Below, piece after piece: positions 6,286-13,136 of a stretch of DNA of 13,478 nt; the stretch's first letter is position 1, and the number at the start of each line of letters is the position of its first letter. Under the pieces are notes generated by a model. The model made no database searches, had not been told where the DNA came from, and was given only the letters and a program-made list of their open reading frames with translations. Source of the stretch: Saprospiraceae bacterium (GTDB lineage Bacteria; Bacteroidota; Bacteroidia; Chitinophagales; Saprospiraceae); NCBI GenBank assembly GCA_020850025.1, contig JADZFI010000400.1:1-13478 (forward strand), written 5' to 3'. The position numbers and the translations under genes were made by a program.

Positions 6286-6684
6286 ATGACTAAAGAAATT
6301 CAAATAGAAAACAGCCTGATTGCCAAGCTGACAGATCTGAAATATACCTACCGGCCGGATATCCGCGACCGGGATGCGCTGGAAAGAAACTTCCGCGAGA
6401 AGTTCCAGGCGCTCCACAGGGTGCATCTGACGGATGCCGAGTTTGCGCGCCTGCGCGACGAGATCATTCACGCCGATGTGTTTGCCGCCTCCAAACGCCT
6501 GCGGGAAATCAATACGTTTACCCGCGAAGACGGTACGCCGTTGCATTACTCGCTGGTGAATATCAAAGACTGGTGTAAAAACGAGTTTGAGGTGGTCAAT
6601 CAATTGCGCATCAATACCCTGAACAGTCACCACCGATACGATGTGATTTTGCTGATTAACGGTATTCCGGTGGTGCAACTGTAG
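6286..6684 (+). CDS. HsdR N-terminal fragment (nuclease half-domain)
   Basis: As sequenced, translation from ATG 6286 yields a 132-residue product: the leading helices (TKEIQIENSLIAKLTDLKY), the conserved VNIKDWCKNEFEVVNQLRIN segment and the first catalytic strand with D119. It ends one codon before the second catalytic strand residue E, so it lacks E and K of the nuclease triad and cannot be active alone. It may not fold stably. No clear promoter was found in the 89 bases before it. Confidence 0.7.
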   Translation: MTKEIQIENSLIAKLTDLKYTYRPDIRDRDALERNFREKFQALHRVHLTDAEFARLRDEIIHADVFAASKRLREINTFTREDGTPLHYSLVNIKDWCKNEFEVVNQLRINTLNSHHRYDVILLINGIPVVQL

Positions 6685-6717
6685 ATTAAAGGCCTGGACA
6701 TTAGTCCGCGCAAGGCC

Positions 6718-9252
6718 ATGCAGCAAATTGTTGACTACAAAAGCGACCCCGGCAACGGATACGCCAACTCGCTGCTTTGCTTCATGCAGCTTTTTATTGT
6801 GAGCAACCGGGCCAATACCTACTATTTTGCCAATAACAACCACGCGCATTTCAGCTTTAACGCTGATGAGCAGTTTTTGCCGATTTACCAGTTGGCCTCG
6901 GAGGATAACCGAAAAATCACGCACCTGGACGACTTTGCCGATAAGTTTCTGAGCAAATGCACCCTGGCCCAGATGATCAGTCAATACATGGTGCTGGTGG
7001 CCAGCGAACAAAAACTGATGGCCATGCGCCCGTACCAGATCTATGCCGTGAAAGCCATTGTGGATTGTATTCACCAAAACCGCGGCAACGGCTACATCTG
7101 GCATACCACCGGCAGCGGAAAAACCCTTACCTCCTTCAAAGCTTCCACGCTGCTGAAAGACAACCCGGATATTGAAAAATGCCTGTTTGTGGTGGACCGC
7201 AAGGATCTCGACCGACAAACCCGCGAGGAATTCAACAAATTCCAGGAAGGCTGCGTGGAGGAAAATACCAACACCGAAACGCTGGTACGGCGCTTGCTAT
7301 CCGACGACTACGCCAACAAGGTGATTGTAACCACCATCCAGAAACTGGGCCTTGCCCTGGACGCCGGCAACAAGAACAACTACCAGGAACGCTTGCAGCC
7401 GCTGCGCAACAAACGCATCGTGTTCATTTTCGATGAGTGCCACAGCTCGCAGTTTTGCGAAAACCACAAGGCCATCAAGGCGTTTTTCCCCAATGCGCAG
7501 CTATTTGGGTTTACCGGTACGCCCATTTTCGACGACAACGCCTCCTACAAACAAGTGGACGGCACGGTGGGCTCTTTTGTCACCACCAAAGACATTTTTG
7601 AGAAACAACTGCACGCCTACACCATCACGCATGCCATTGACGACCGGAATGTGCTGCGTTTCCACATTGACTATTTCAAACCCGAACAGCCGCTAAACCT
7701 GGGCAGCGAAGCGCATAAAATGGCCGTTGCCAATGCCATTCTCAAAAAACACGATGCCGCCACCAATACCCGGCGCTTCAATGCCGTGCTGGCAACGGCC
7801 TCCATCAACGATGCCATTGAATACTACGAGCTGTTCAAAAGCCTGCAAGCCAAACGAGCGGCAGAGGAGGAAAACTACCGCGCGCTGAACATTGCCTGTG
7901 TGTTCTCGCCCCCCGCCGAGGGCAATAAAGACGTGCAGCACTTGCAGGAAGACCTGCAACAGGAAAAGGAAGACACCAAGGTAAATCCGGAACAAAAGAA
8001 ACAGGCCCTGCAAGCCATTATGGCCGACTACAACCGGCAATACAAAACCAACCACAGCATCAACGAGTTTGACCTGTATTATCAGGATGTGCAGCAGCGC
8101 ATCAAATACCAGAAATTCAGCAATGCCGATTATCCGCACCAAAACAAGGTGGATCTGGTGATTGTGGTGGATATGCTGCTCACGGGGTTTGACTCCAAAT
8201 ACCTGAATACGCTGTATGTGGATAAAAACCTGAAATTCCACGGACTGATACAGGCGTTCAGTCGCACCAACCGGATTCTGAACGACACCAAGCCGTACGG
8301 CAATATTCTGGATTTCAGGCAGCAACAAGCCGAAGTAGACCGGGCCATTGCCCTGTTTAGCGGCGAGGATACCGGCCGGGCCAAAGAAATCTGGCTGGTG
8401 GAGCCTGCCCCGAAAGTGATGGCCAAATATGAGGAGGCGGTACTAGCCATGGAAAAATGGATGGAATCCAAAAACATGGTGGCCGAGCCCCAGGAAGTGT
8501 ACAACATCAAAGGCGATGCCGCCCGTGTGGAATTCATCAACCGGTTTAAGGAGGTGCAGCGGCTCAAAACGCAGCTCGACCAATACACCGACCTGAGCGA
8601 CGAGCAAAAAGCGCAAATGGAAGAGCTTATGCCCGAAGATCAGCTGCGCTCCTTCCGCAGTTCTTATCTGGAAATGGCCAAACAGCTCAAGGACATTCAG
8701 CAGCGGGAAGGCGACCATGCCCCTGAAAACATTCAGCAGCTCGATTTTGAATTTGTGCTGTTTGCCTCTACGGTGGTGGATTACGATTACATCATGGGCC
8801 TGATAGCCCAATACACCCAAAACCCGCCCGCGGCGAAACAAAAGATGTCGCGCGAGCAGCTGATAGGTATGCTGAGCTCCAGCGCCAACCTGATGGACGA
8901 GCGGGAAGACATGACCGACTACATCAACACCCTGGAGGTGGGCAAGGGCCTCACGGAAAACGATATCAAAGACGGCTACCAGCAATTCAAGGCGGAAAAA
9001 ACCGCCAAAGCCCTCACCCTGCTGGCGCAGCAAAACGGCCTGGAACCGGCCGCCCTGCAACAATTTTGTGCCGATATCATCAGTCGTATGATCTTTGACG
9101 GCGAAAAACTCAGCGAACTTTTTGCCCCCCTGGACCTTGGCTGGAAAGAACGCAGCAGATGCGAAGAAGCCCTGATGAAAGACCTGATACCCCTGCTCCA
9201 CAAACAGGCTGAGGGCAGAGAGATCAGCGGATTAAATGCCTATGATACCTAA
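6718..9252 (+). CDS. HsdR C-terminal fragment (SF2 translocase and docking domains)
   Basis: An 844-codon frame beginning at ATG 6718 (MQQIVDYKSDPGNGYANSLL), 33 bases past the TAG. That ATG is an ordinary internal methionine of the family and could serve for reinitiation, though no ribosome-binding signal stands out. The product would keep the complete superfamily 2 ATPase motor (Walker A TGSGKT at 131-136, DECH at 239-242, motif VI at 512-520) and the C-terminal HsdM contact region but lose the nuclease domain. If made, it could still bind and translocate DNA, or act as a dead subunit. Confidence 0.7.
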   Translation: MQQIVDYKSDPGNGYANSLLCFMQLFIVSNRANTYYFANNNHAHFSFNADEQFLPIYQLASEDNRKITHLDDFADKFLSKCTLAQMISQYMVLVASEQKLMAMRPYQIYAVKAIVDCIHQNRGNGYIWHTTGSGKTLTSFKASTLLKDNPDIEKCLFVVDRKDLDRQTREEFNKFQEGCVEENTNTETLVRRLLSDDYANKVIVTTIQKLGLALDAGNKNNYQERLQPLRNKRIVFIFDECHSSQFCENHKAIKAFFPNAQLFGFTGTPIFDDNASYKQVDGTVGSFVTTKDIFEKQLHAYTITHAIDDRNVLRFHIDYFKPEQPLNLGSEAHKMAVANAILKKHDAATNTRRFNAVLATASINDAIEYYELFKSLQAKRAAEEENYRALNIACVFSPPAEGNKDVQHLQEDLQQEKEDTKVNPEQKKQALQAIMADYNRQYKTNHSINEFDLYYQDVQQRIKYQKFSNADYPHQNKVDLVIVVDMLLTGFDSKYLNTLYVDKNLKFHGLIQAFSRTNRILNDTKPYGNILDFRQQQAEVDRAIALFSGEDTGRAKEIWLVEPAPKVMAKYEEAVLAMEKWMESKNMVAEPQEVYNIKGDAARVEFINRFKEVQRLKTQLDQYTDLSDEQKAQMEELMPEDQLRSFRSSYLEMAKQLKDIQQREGDHAPENIQQLDFEFVLFASTVVDYDYIMGLIAQYTQNPPAAKQKMSREQLIGMLSSSANLMDEREDMTDYINTLEVGKGLTENDIKDGYQQFKAEKTAKALTLLAQQNGLEPAALQQFCADIISRMIFDGEKLSELFAPLDLGWKERSRCEEALMKDLIPLLHKQAEGREISGLNAYDT

Positions 9253-9287
9253 ATCATGCCCTTGCAAAGCCCCACCCCAAATCCCAA

Positions 9288-9320
9288 AATCATACCCATC
9301 ATAAAAATCACATAAATCAC
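9288..9320 (+). repeat. Left copy of 33-base inverted repeat flanking hsdS
   Basis: An A/T-rich run built of AATCA(C/T)-type units, ending ten bases before the hsdS ATG. Its reverse complement is found at 10655-10687 with 29 of 33 matches; the inner 18 bases (9303-9320) match perfectly. It is followed by TGTCC, and a direct relative (16 of 18, followed by CGTCC) lies before the transposase at 10713-10735. Confidence 0.75.
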
Positions 9321-9329
9321 TGTCCGAGG

Positions 9330-10658
9330 ATGAGCAAGCACAATGAACATACTTTGGTACCTAAGCTGCGGTTTCCGGAGTTTGTGGGGGATGAATGGAA
9401 TCTTACGAACTTAGGGAAAATCTATCGCTTTATTACCACAAATTCATTTTCTAGAGATGACTTGAATTATGTGAATGGAAAGGTTAAAAACATTCATTAC
9501 GGTGATATTCATACAAAATATGCCACGTTGTTTGATTTGTCAAAAGAGATCGTACCCTTTATAAACGAATCAATTCCACTAAATAAATTTAAAGATGAGA
9601 ATTATTGCAAGGAGGGAGACATGATTTTTGCTGACGCTTCTGAAGATTTAAAGGATATAGGAAAAAGTATTGAAGTAGTTAATCTTAATAATGAGAAATT
9701 GCTACCGGGCTTGCATACATTATTAGCAAGACAAATAAGACCTGAAATAGTAATTGGGTTTGGAGGCTATTTGTTTTCAAATGATGGAATCAGAAGGCAA
9801 ATCCAAAGAGAATCACAAGGGGCAAAAGTTCTCGGAATTTCAGCAACAAGATTATCAAATATCAATATCTTTTTTCCTAAAGAACTCCCCGAACAACAAA
9901 AAATCGCCGCCTGCCTCTCTTCTTTGGACGCCCTCATTAGCGCCGAAAGCCAGAAGCTGGAGCTGCTGAAAACGCACACAAAAGGGCTGCTGCAAAATCT
10001 TTTCCCGCAAGCCGGGGAGAGTGTGCCGAGGCTGCGCTTTGAGGAATTTGTGGGGAGCGGGGATTGGGAGGAGAAGCTTATTGAAGAATACTTCACAGTA
10101 GGATCGAGCAAACGTGTATTACAGGAAGATTGGACAAGTTATGGGATTCCTTTTTTCAGAACAAGGGAGTTAGTATCACTAAGTAAAGATGAAGCATTTA
10201 AAAGTGAAGTTTTTATTTCAGAGGCACTATATAAAGAATTAGCAGATAGTTATGGCGTTCCAACTGAAGGCGACTTTTTAGTTAGTGGTGTTGGAACCTT
10301 AGGAATTAGCTATCAAGTGCAAACTATAGATAAGTTTTACTTTAAGGATGGCAATGTAATATGGTTTAAGCTTGGAAATGGGTTACACTCAACGTACTTT
10401 AAGTATTGCTTTCAATCAGACCATATTCAAAATCAAATAATAAATCAGACATCTAAATCAACAGTTGGCACATATACAATCCAAAATGCAAAAAAGACAA
10501 AATTTTGGTACCCACCAACTATCAAAGAACAACAAAAAATCGCCTCCTGCCTTTCCGCTGTTGACGATCTCATTTCGGCCCAGGGCAAGAAATTAGCGGC
10601 ATTGAAGCGACACAAGCAGGGGTTGTTGCAGGGGTTGTTTCCGTTGTCTGAACTGTGA
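9330..10658 (+). CDS. hsdS: Type I restriction-modification specificity subunit HsdS
   Basis: A 442-residue subunit that recognises the bipartite DNA target and bridges two HsdM. The two-fold layout is plain: PKLRFPEFVG (11-20) opens half one and PRLRFEEFVG (233-242) half two; each half has a target recognition domain (about 22-186 and 246-397) closed by a near-identical coiled-coil spacer, PEQQKIAACLSSLDALISAE (187-206) and KEQQKIASCLSAVDDLISAQ (from 399). At DNA level an 18-base segment is identical at 9891-9908 and 10527-10544. Both recognition domains are visibly AT-rich while the spacers match the GC-rich background of hsdR and hsdM, as expected from domain swapping. The stop lies inside the right inverted repeat. 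It is separated from hsdM by a transposase gene. The target sequence cannot be predicted. Confidence 0.95.
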   Translation: MSKHNEHTLVPKLRFPEFVGDEWNLTNLGKIYRFITTNSFSRDDLNYVNGKVKNIHYGDIHTKYATLFDLSKEIVPFINESIPLNKFKDENYCKEGDMIFADASEDLKDIGKSIEVVNLNNEKLLPGLHTLLARQIRPEIVIGFGGYLFSNDGIRRQIQRESQGAKVLGISATRLSNINIFFPKELPEQQKIAACLSSLDALISAESQKLELLKTHTKGLLQNLFPQAGESVPRLRFEEFVGSGDWEEKLIEEYFTVGSSKRVLQEDWTSYGIPFFRTRELVSLSKDEAFKSEVFISEALYKELADSYGVPTEGDFLVSGVGTLGISYQVQTIDKFYFKDGNVIWFKLGNGLHSTYFKYCFQSDHIQNQIINQTSKSTVGTYTIQNAKKTKFWYPPTIKEQQKIASCLSAVDDLISAQGKKLAALKRHKQGLLQGLFPLSEL

Positions 10659-10687
10659 TTTATGTGATTTTTTTGATTATTATGATT
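10655..10687 (-). repeat. Right copy of 33-base inverted repeat flanking hsdS
   Basis: Reverse complement of 9288-9320 (29 of 33). It includes the hsdS TGA stop at 10656-10658. It also pairs with 10713-10730 (16 of 18), so the DNA between hsdS and the transposase can form a local hairpin of about 75 bases, which could end the hsdS transcript or mark the left end of the transposon. Confidence 0.75.
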
Positions 10688-10712
10688 AGCGTGTAACCTC
10701 ATAGCCCATCAG

Positions 10713-10735
10713 ACAAATCACAAAAATCACCGTCC
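10713..10735 (+). repeat. Third copy of the AATCAC repeat with a CACCGTC unit before the transposase
   Basis: A direct relative of the sequence before hsdS (16 of 18 over 10713-10730) that runs straight into CACCGTC (10728-10734), the heptad unit seen before the peptidase and hsdM. It ends 13 bases before the transposase ATG. Confidence 0.65.
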
Positions 10736-10748
10736 AGACAATTTACCT

Positions 10749-11201
10749 ATGGGACAATCATTAGTCAAAAACTACGTACACATTGTGTTCAGCACCAAAT
10801 ACCGTCAGCCGCTCATACAACCTCCGGTAGAGGCCGAGCTACATGCGTATTTGGGCGGCCTTTGCAACCAGTTGGAATGTCAGGTCATCAAAGTAGGCGG
10901 CTACACGGATCATGTGCACATCCTGTGTATGTTGTCCAAAAAAATAGCCTTGATGAAGCTGGTAGAAGTGGTGAAGAGTCATTCCTCCAAATGGATAAAA
11001 ACCAAAGGCGAGGGATACGAGTCCTTTTACTGGCAGGATGGATACGGGGCGTTTTCGGTAAATCCGTCGGAGATAGACACCGTAATTGGCTACATTGCCA
11101 ACCAGCATGCGCACCATGACAAAAAAACGTTTCAGGATGAGTACCGGTCGTTTCTCAAAAAATACAATGTCGAATATGATGAACGTTATGTGTGGGATTG
11201 A
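10749..11201 (+). CDS. tnpA: IS200/IS605-family Y1 (HUH) transposase, TnpA type
   Basis: A 150-residue single-strand DNA transposase, normal length for TnpA of IS200-like elements. It starts VKNYVHIVFSTKYRQPLI, has the HUH metal motif in GYTDHVHIL (H55, H57), YESFYWQDGYGAFSV in the middle, and the catalytic tyrosine helix with IDTVIGYIANQHAHH (Y115, Q119), then a C-terminal segment EYRSFLKKYNVEYDERYVW. All catalytic residues are present, so the protein may be active. These enzymes recognise hairpins at element ends; matching palindromes stand on both sides. No tnpB or omega-RNA gene is next to it. A REP-associated tyrosine transposase (RAYT) role is the main alternative. It separates hsdS from hsdM on the same strand. 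Confidence 0.92.
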   Translation: MGQSLVKNYVHIVFSTKYRQPLIQPPVEAELHAYLGGLCNQLECQVIKVGGYTDHVHILCMLSKKIALMKLVEVVKSHSSKWIKTKGEGYESFYWQDGYGAFSVNPSEIDTVIGYIANQHAHHDKKTFQDEYRSFLKKYNVEYDERYVWD

Positions 11202-11206
11202 GCATC

Positions 11207-11307
11207 CGGTGGGCGTGCATGCCGATACGTTCCCGGTTGGCGTACACCGCGGGCGTCCGTTCCCGGTTGGCGCACACCCCGCGTCCGTGCCCGGTGGGCG
11301 TACACCC
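11207..11307 (+). repeat. Four degenerate direct repeats downstream of tnpA
   Basis: A core CGGTKGGCGYRCA starts at 11207, 11234, 11264 and 11292, giving periods of 27, 30 and 28 bases. The last copy is also the outer left arm of the palindrome at 11296-11385. The region is GC-rich and contains open frames in several phases, but these only translate the repeat, and I do not call a gene. Confidence 0.75.
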
Positions 11308-11385
11308 ACCGCTAGCATACGCCGCCCCTTCAGGGCTACCACTAGCCCTGAAGGGGCGATGTACGCTAGCGAAGGGTGTACGCCC
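11296..11385. repeat. 90-base imperfect palindrome (transposon end or REP-like hairpin)
   Basis: Outer arms GGGCGTACACCC (11296-11307) and GGGTGTACGCCC (11374-11385) pair perfectly. After a 3-by-3 mismatch, GCTAGC (11311-11316) pairs with GCTAGC (11365-11370). After a short weak segment, CGCCCCTTCAGGGCTA (11323-11338) pairs perfectly with 11343-11358 around a CCAC loop. The mismatched bulges in a long stem are typical of hairpins recognised by Y1 transposases. It may also block transcription into hsdM. Confidence 0.85.
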
Positions 11386-11386
11386 T

Positions 11387-11429
11387 TCATATTTCGAATC
11401 ATAATATTCCGTATCATATTTCGATCATA
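11387..11429 (+). repeat. Pair of 16-17 base direct repeats
   Basis: TCATATTTCGAATCATA at 11387-11403 recurs at 11414-11429 with one A deleted. It lies between the palindrome and the heptads before hsdM. Function unknown. Confidence 0.6.
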
Positions 11430-11450
11430 CACCGTCCACCGTCCATAACC
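11430..11450 (+). repeat. CACCGTC heptads before hsdM
   Basis: Two perfect CACCGTC units (11430-11443) and a third, divergent unit CATAACC end one base before the hsdM ATG. They are the same unit as in the array at 33-93, about 11 kb away, in the same position relative to a start codon. Confidence 0.65.
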
Positions 11451-11451
11451 C

Positions 11452-13059
11452 ATGAGCACACCCAACCAACAACTCGGTAATACCCTTTGGAAAATCGCAG
11501 ACGAATTGCGCGGCGCTATGAATGCCGACGATTTTCGCGATTACATGTTATCCTTCCTGTTCCTGCGCTACCTCTCCGACAACTACGAGACGGCGGCCAA
11601 AAAGGAATTGGGCAAGGATTATCCGGAGCTGAACGAAACCGACAAGCGCACGCCCCTGGCCGTTTGGTACGCCCAAAACCAGGAAGATGTGCCGGAGTTC
11701 GAGAAACAGATGCGCCGGAAAGTGCATTACGTCATAGAGCCGGACTACCTCTGGAAAAGCATTGCCGAGCTGGCCAAAACACAGAGCAAAGAGCTGCTTC
11801 GCACCTTGCAGCAGGGGTTTAAATACATTGAGAACCAGTCGTTTGAAAGCACCTTTAAGGGCTTTTTTTCCGAGATCAACCTGGATTCTGAAAAACTGGG
11901 CCGGGGCTACGAGGAGCGCAACAAAAAGCTGTGCACCATTATCCAGAAAATTGCCGAGGGCATCAGCAAGTTTTCCACCGATACCGACGTCCTGGGCGAT
12001 GCTTACGAATACCTGATCGGGCAATTTGCGGCAGGTTCGGGCAAGAAAGCCGGGGAGTTCTACACCCCGCAACGCATTTCGGATATCCTTTCCGCCATTG
12101 TAACGCTCGACAGTCAGGACCCCGGCAAGGGCGAGAAGAAGAAGATAGAGCGCGTGCTGGATTTTGCCTGCGGGTCGGGGTCCTTGCTGCTCAATGTGCG
12201 CAAAAAAATGGCGGAGGCAGGCGGCACCATCGGCAAGATATTCGGGCAGGAAAAGAACATCACCACCTACAACCTGGCCCGCATGAACATGTTGCTGCAC
12301 GGCGTAAAAGACACCGAGTTCGACATCCACCACGGCGACACCCTGCTCAACGACTGGGAGATCCTGAACGAGATCAACCCGGCCAAAAAGCTGGAATTCG
12401 ACGCCATTGTAGCCAATCCGCCATTCAGCTATCGTTGGGAGCCTTCGGAGGCTATGGGCGAGGATTTCCGTTTCAAGAGCCATGGCCTGGCGCCCAAATC
12501 GGCGGCAGATTTTGCCTTTTTGCTCCACGGCTTGCATTTTTTGAGCGATAGCGGCACCATGGCCATCATTTTACCCCATGGCGTGTTGTTCAGAGGCGGC
12601 GCGGAAGAGCGCATCCGCACCAAACTATTGCAGGACGGCAACATAGACACCGTCATCGGGCTTCCGGCCAACCTGTTTTTTTCCACGGGCATTCCGGTTT
12701 GTATTTTGGTCATCAAGAAGTGCAAGAAAAGCGACGATGTGTTGTTTATCAACGCGGTAGATCATTTTGAGAAAGGAAAGCGCCAAAACAACCTGCTTCC
12801 CGAGCACATTGAAAAGATCATTGACACCTACAAAAGTCGCAGTGAAGAAGCGCGCTACTCCCGCAGGGTGAGCATGGAGGAAATTGAGCAAAACGAATTC
12901 AACCTGAACATATCGCGGTACGTGAGCACGTCGCAAGACGAGGAAAGTATATACCTTGGAGAGGTACATGACAACCTGGTACAGCTGGAGAAAGACATCG
13001 CGGAGGCCCGGGCTACGCACAATGCGTATTTGCGGGAATTGGGGTTGAGGGAGGTGTAG
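11452..13059 (+). CDS. hsdM: Type I restriction-modification methyltransferase subunit HsdM
   Basis: A 535-residue N6-adenine DNA methyltransferase. The N-terminal helical domain (about 8-150, starting QLGNTLWKIADELRGAMNAD) contacts HsdS. The conserved GEFYTPQRIS is at 201-210, the AdoMet motif DFACGSGSLLLNV at 237-249, and the catalytic NPPF at 322-325 in FDAIVANPPFSYRW. The C-terminal part contains DTVIGLPANLFFSTGIPVCI and ends in a coiled-coil-like segment (LVQLEKDIAEARATHNAYL). Length and all catalytic motifs are normal, so the enzyme should be active with HsdS. It stands last in the cluster, downstream of the transposase, an uncommon place; expression may depend on reading through the palindrome or on a promoter that I cannot identify. 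Confidence 0.96.
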   Translation: MSTPNQQLGNTLWKIADELRGAMNADDFRDYMLSFLFLRYLSDNYETAAKKELGKDYPELNETDKRTPLAVWYAQNQEDVPEFEKQMRRKVHYVIEPDYLWKSIAELAKTQSKELLRTLQQGFKYIENQSFESTFKGFFSEINLDSEKLGRGYEERNKKLCTIIQKIAEGISKFSTDTDVLGDAYEYLIGQFAAGSGKKAGEFYTPQRISDILSAIVTLDSQDPGKGEKKKIERVLDFACGSGSLLLNVRKKMAEAGGTIGKIFGQEKNITTYNLARMNMLLHGVKDTEFDIHHGDTLLNDWEILNEINPAKKLEFDAIVANPPFSYRWEPSEAMGEDFRFKSHGLAPKSAADFAFLLHGLHFLSDSGTMAIILPHGVLFRGGAEERIRTKLLQDGNIDTVIGLPANLFFSTGIPVCILVIKKCKKSDDVLFINAVDHFEKGKRQNNLLPEHIEKIIDTYKSRSEEARYSRRVSMEEIEQNEFNLNISRYVSTSQDEESIYLGEVHDNLVQLEKDIAEARATHNAYLRELGLREV

Positions 13060-13091
13060 GGGGGGATTATTTTGTTGATTTGAGGCACGTG

Positions 13092-13122
13092 GTTGTAGAA
13101 TCACAAAAAAAATGTAACTTTG
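13092..13122 (+). promoter_or_regulatory. Bacteroidota-type promoter for the TIR-like gene
   Basis: GTTG at 13092-13095, a 19-base spacer, and TAACTTTG at 13115-13122 fit the Bacteroidota sigma consensus TTTG-N19-TAnnTTTG in spacing and in the -7 box. The ATG at 13137 follows 14 bases later. It is the best promoter match in the window and suggests that the TIR-like gene is transcribed separately from hsdM. Confidence 0.65.
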
Positions 13123-13136
13123 AAAAAAAGTAGCTC

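Larger units (their letters stand above)
6286..9252 (+). pseudogene. hsdR: Type I restriction endonuclease subunit HsdR, interrupted by one in-frame TAG
   Basis: Read through the TAG at 6682-6684, the frame gives 988 residues, normal for an EcoR124I-type (family IC) HsdR motor/nuclease. Domain order: N-terminal PD-(D/E)xK nuclease (D119 in HHRYDVILLINGIPVV, then stop at codon 133, I134, K135), Walker A HTTGSGKT at about 273-280, DECH at 383-386, FTGTPI at 409-414, LLTGFD at 631-636, QAFSRTNRI at 656-664, and a C-terminal HsdM-docking helical region. Both sides of the stop are in the same frame with no other damage, and the residues around it match the family pattern QIELKxLxINPRRAMEQIVDYK, so the stop replaces the catalytic Glu (for example GAG to TAG). 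Other genes here (the peptidase, hsdM) end in TAG, so TAG is a true stop in this organism. Confidence 0.9.
10655..11385 (+). mobile_element. Inferred IS200-like or REP/RAYT-like unit between hsdS and hsdM
   Basis: The unit comprises an imperfect palindrome (10655-10732), the transposase gene, four direct repeats (11207-11307) and a strong palindrome (11296-11385). IS200/IS605 elements carry subterminal hairpins and no terminal inverted repeats or target duplications, which fits, but the exact ends are not determinable. The left palindrome may belong to the hsdS-flanking repeats instead. Confidence 0.5.

Noticed and set aside
6682..6684. TAG in hsdR as a sense codon (alternative genetic code)
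   Set aside because: The peptidase and hsdM both end at TAG at their normal family length, and no other gene has an internal TAG, so reassignment of TAG is unlikely.
6253..7218. Minus-strand open frame of 321 codons over the hsdR start
   Set aside because: It is antisense to clear HsdR sequence, and its product is low-complexity H/V/F/Q-rich, typical of a shadow frame.
11207..11307. Regular 27-30 base repeats as a CRISPR array
   Set aside because: The copies are nearly contiguous and degenerate, without unique spacers of even length, and no cas gene is present; they match the arm of the adjacent palindrome.
11086..11448. Open frames over the repeats downstream of tnpA as a gene
   Set aside because: Translations only mirror the GC-rich repeats in several frames (V-H/P-G-R patterns), and they overlap a strong palindrome.
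11548..12537. Minus-strand open frame of 329 codons inside hsdM
   Set aside because: It is antisense to intact HsdM motifs and has no recognisable domain.
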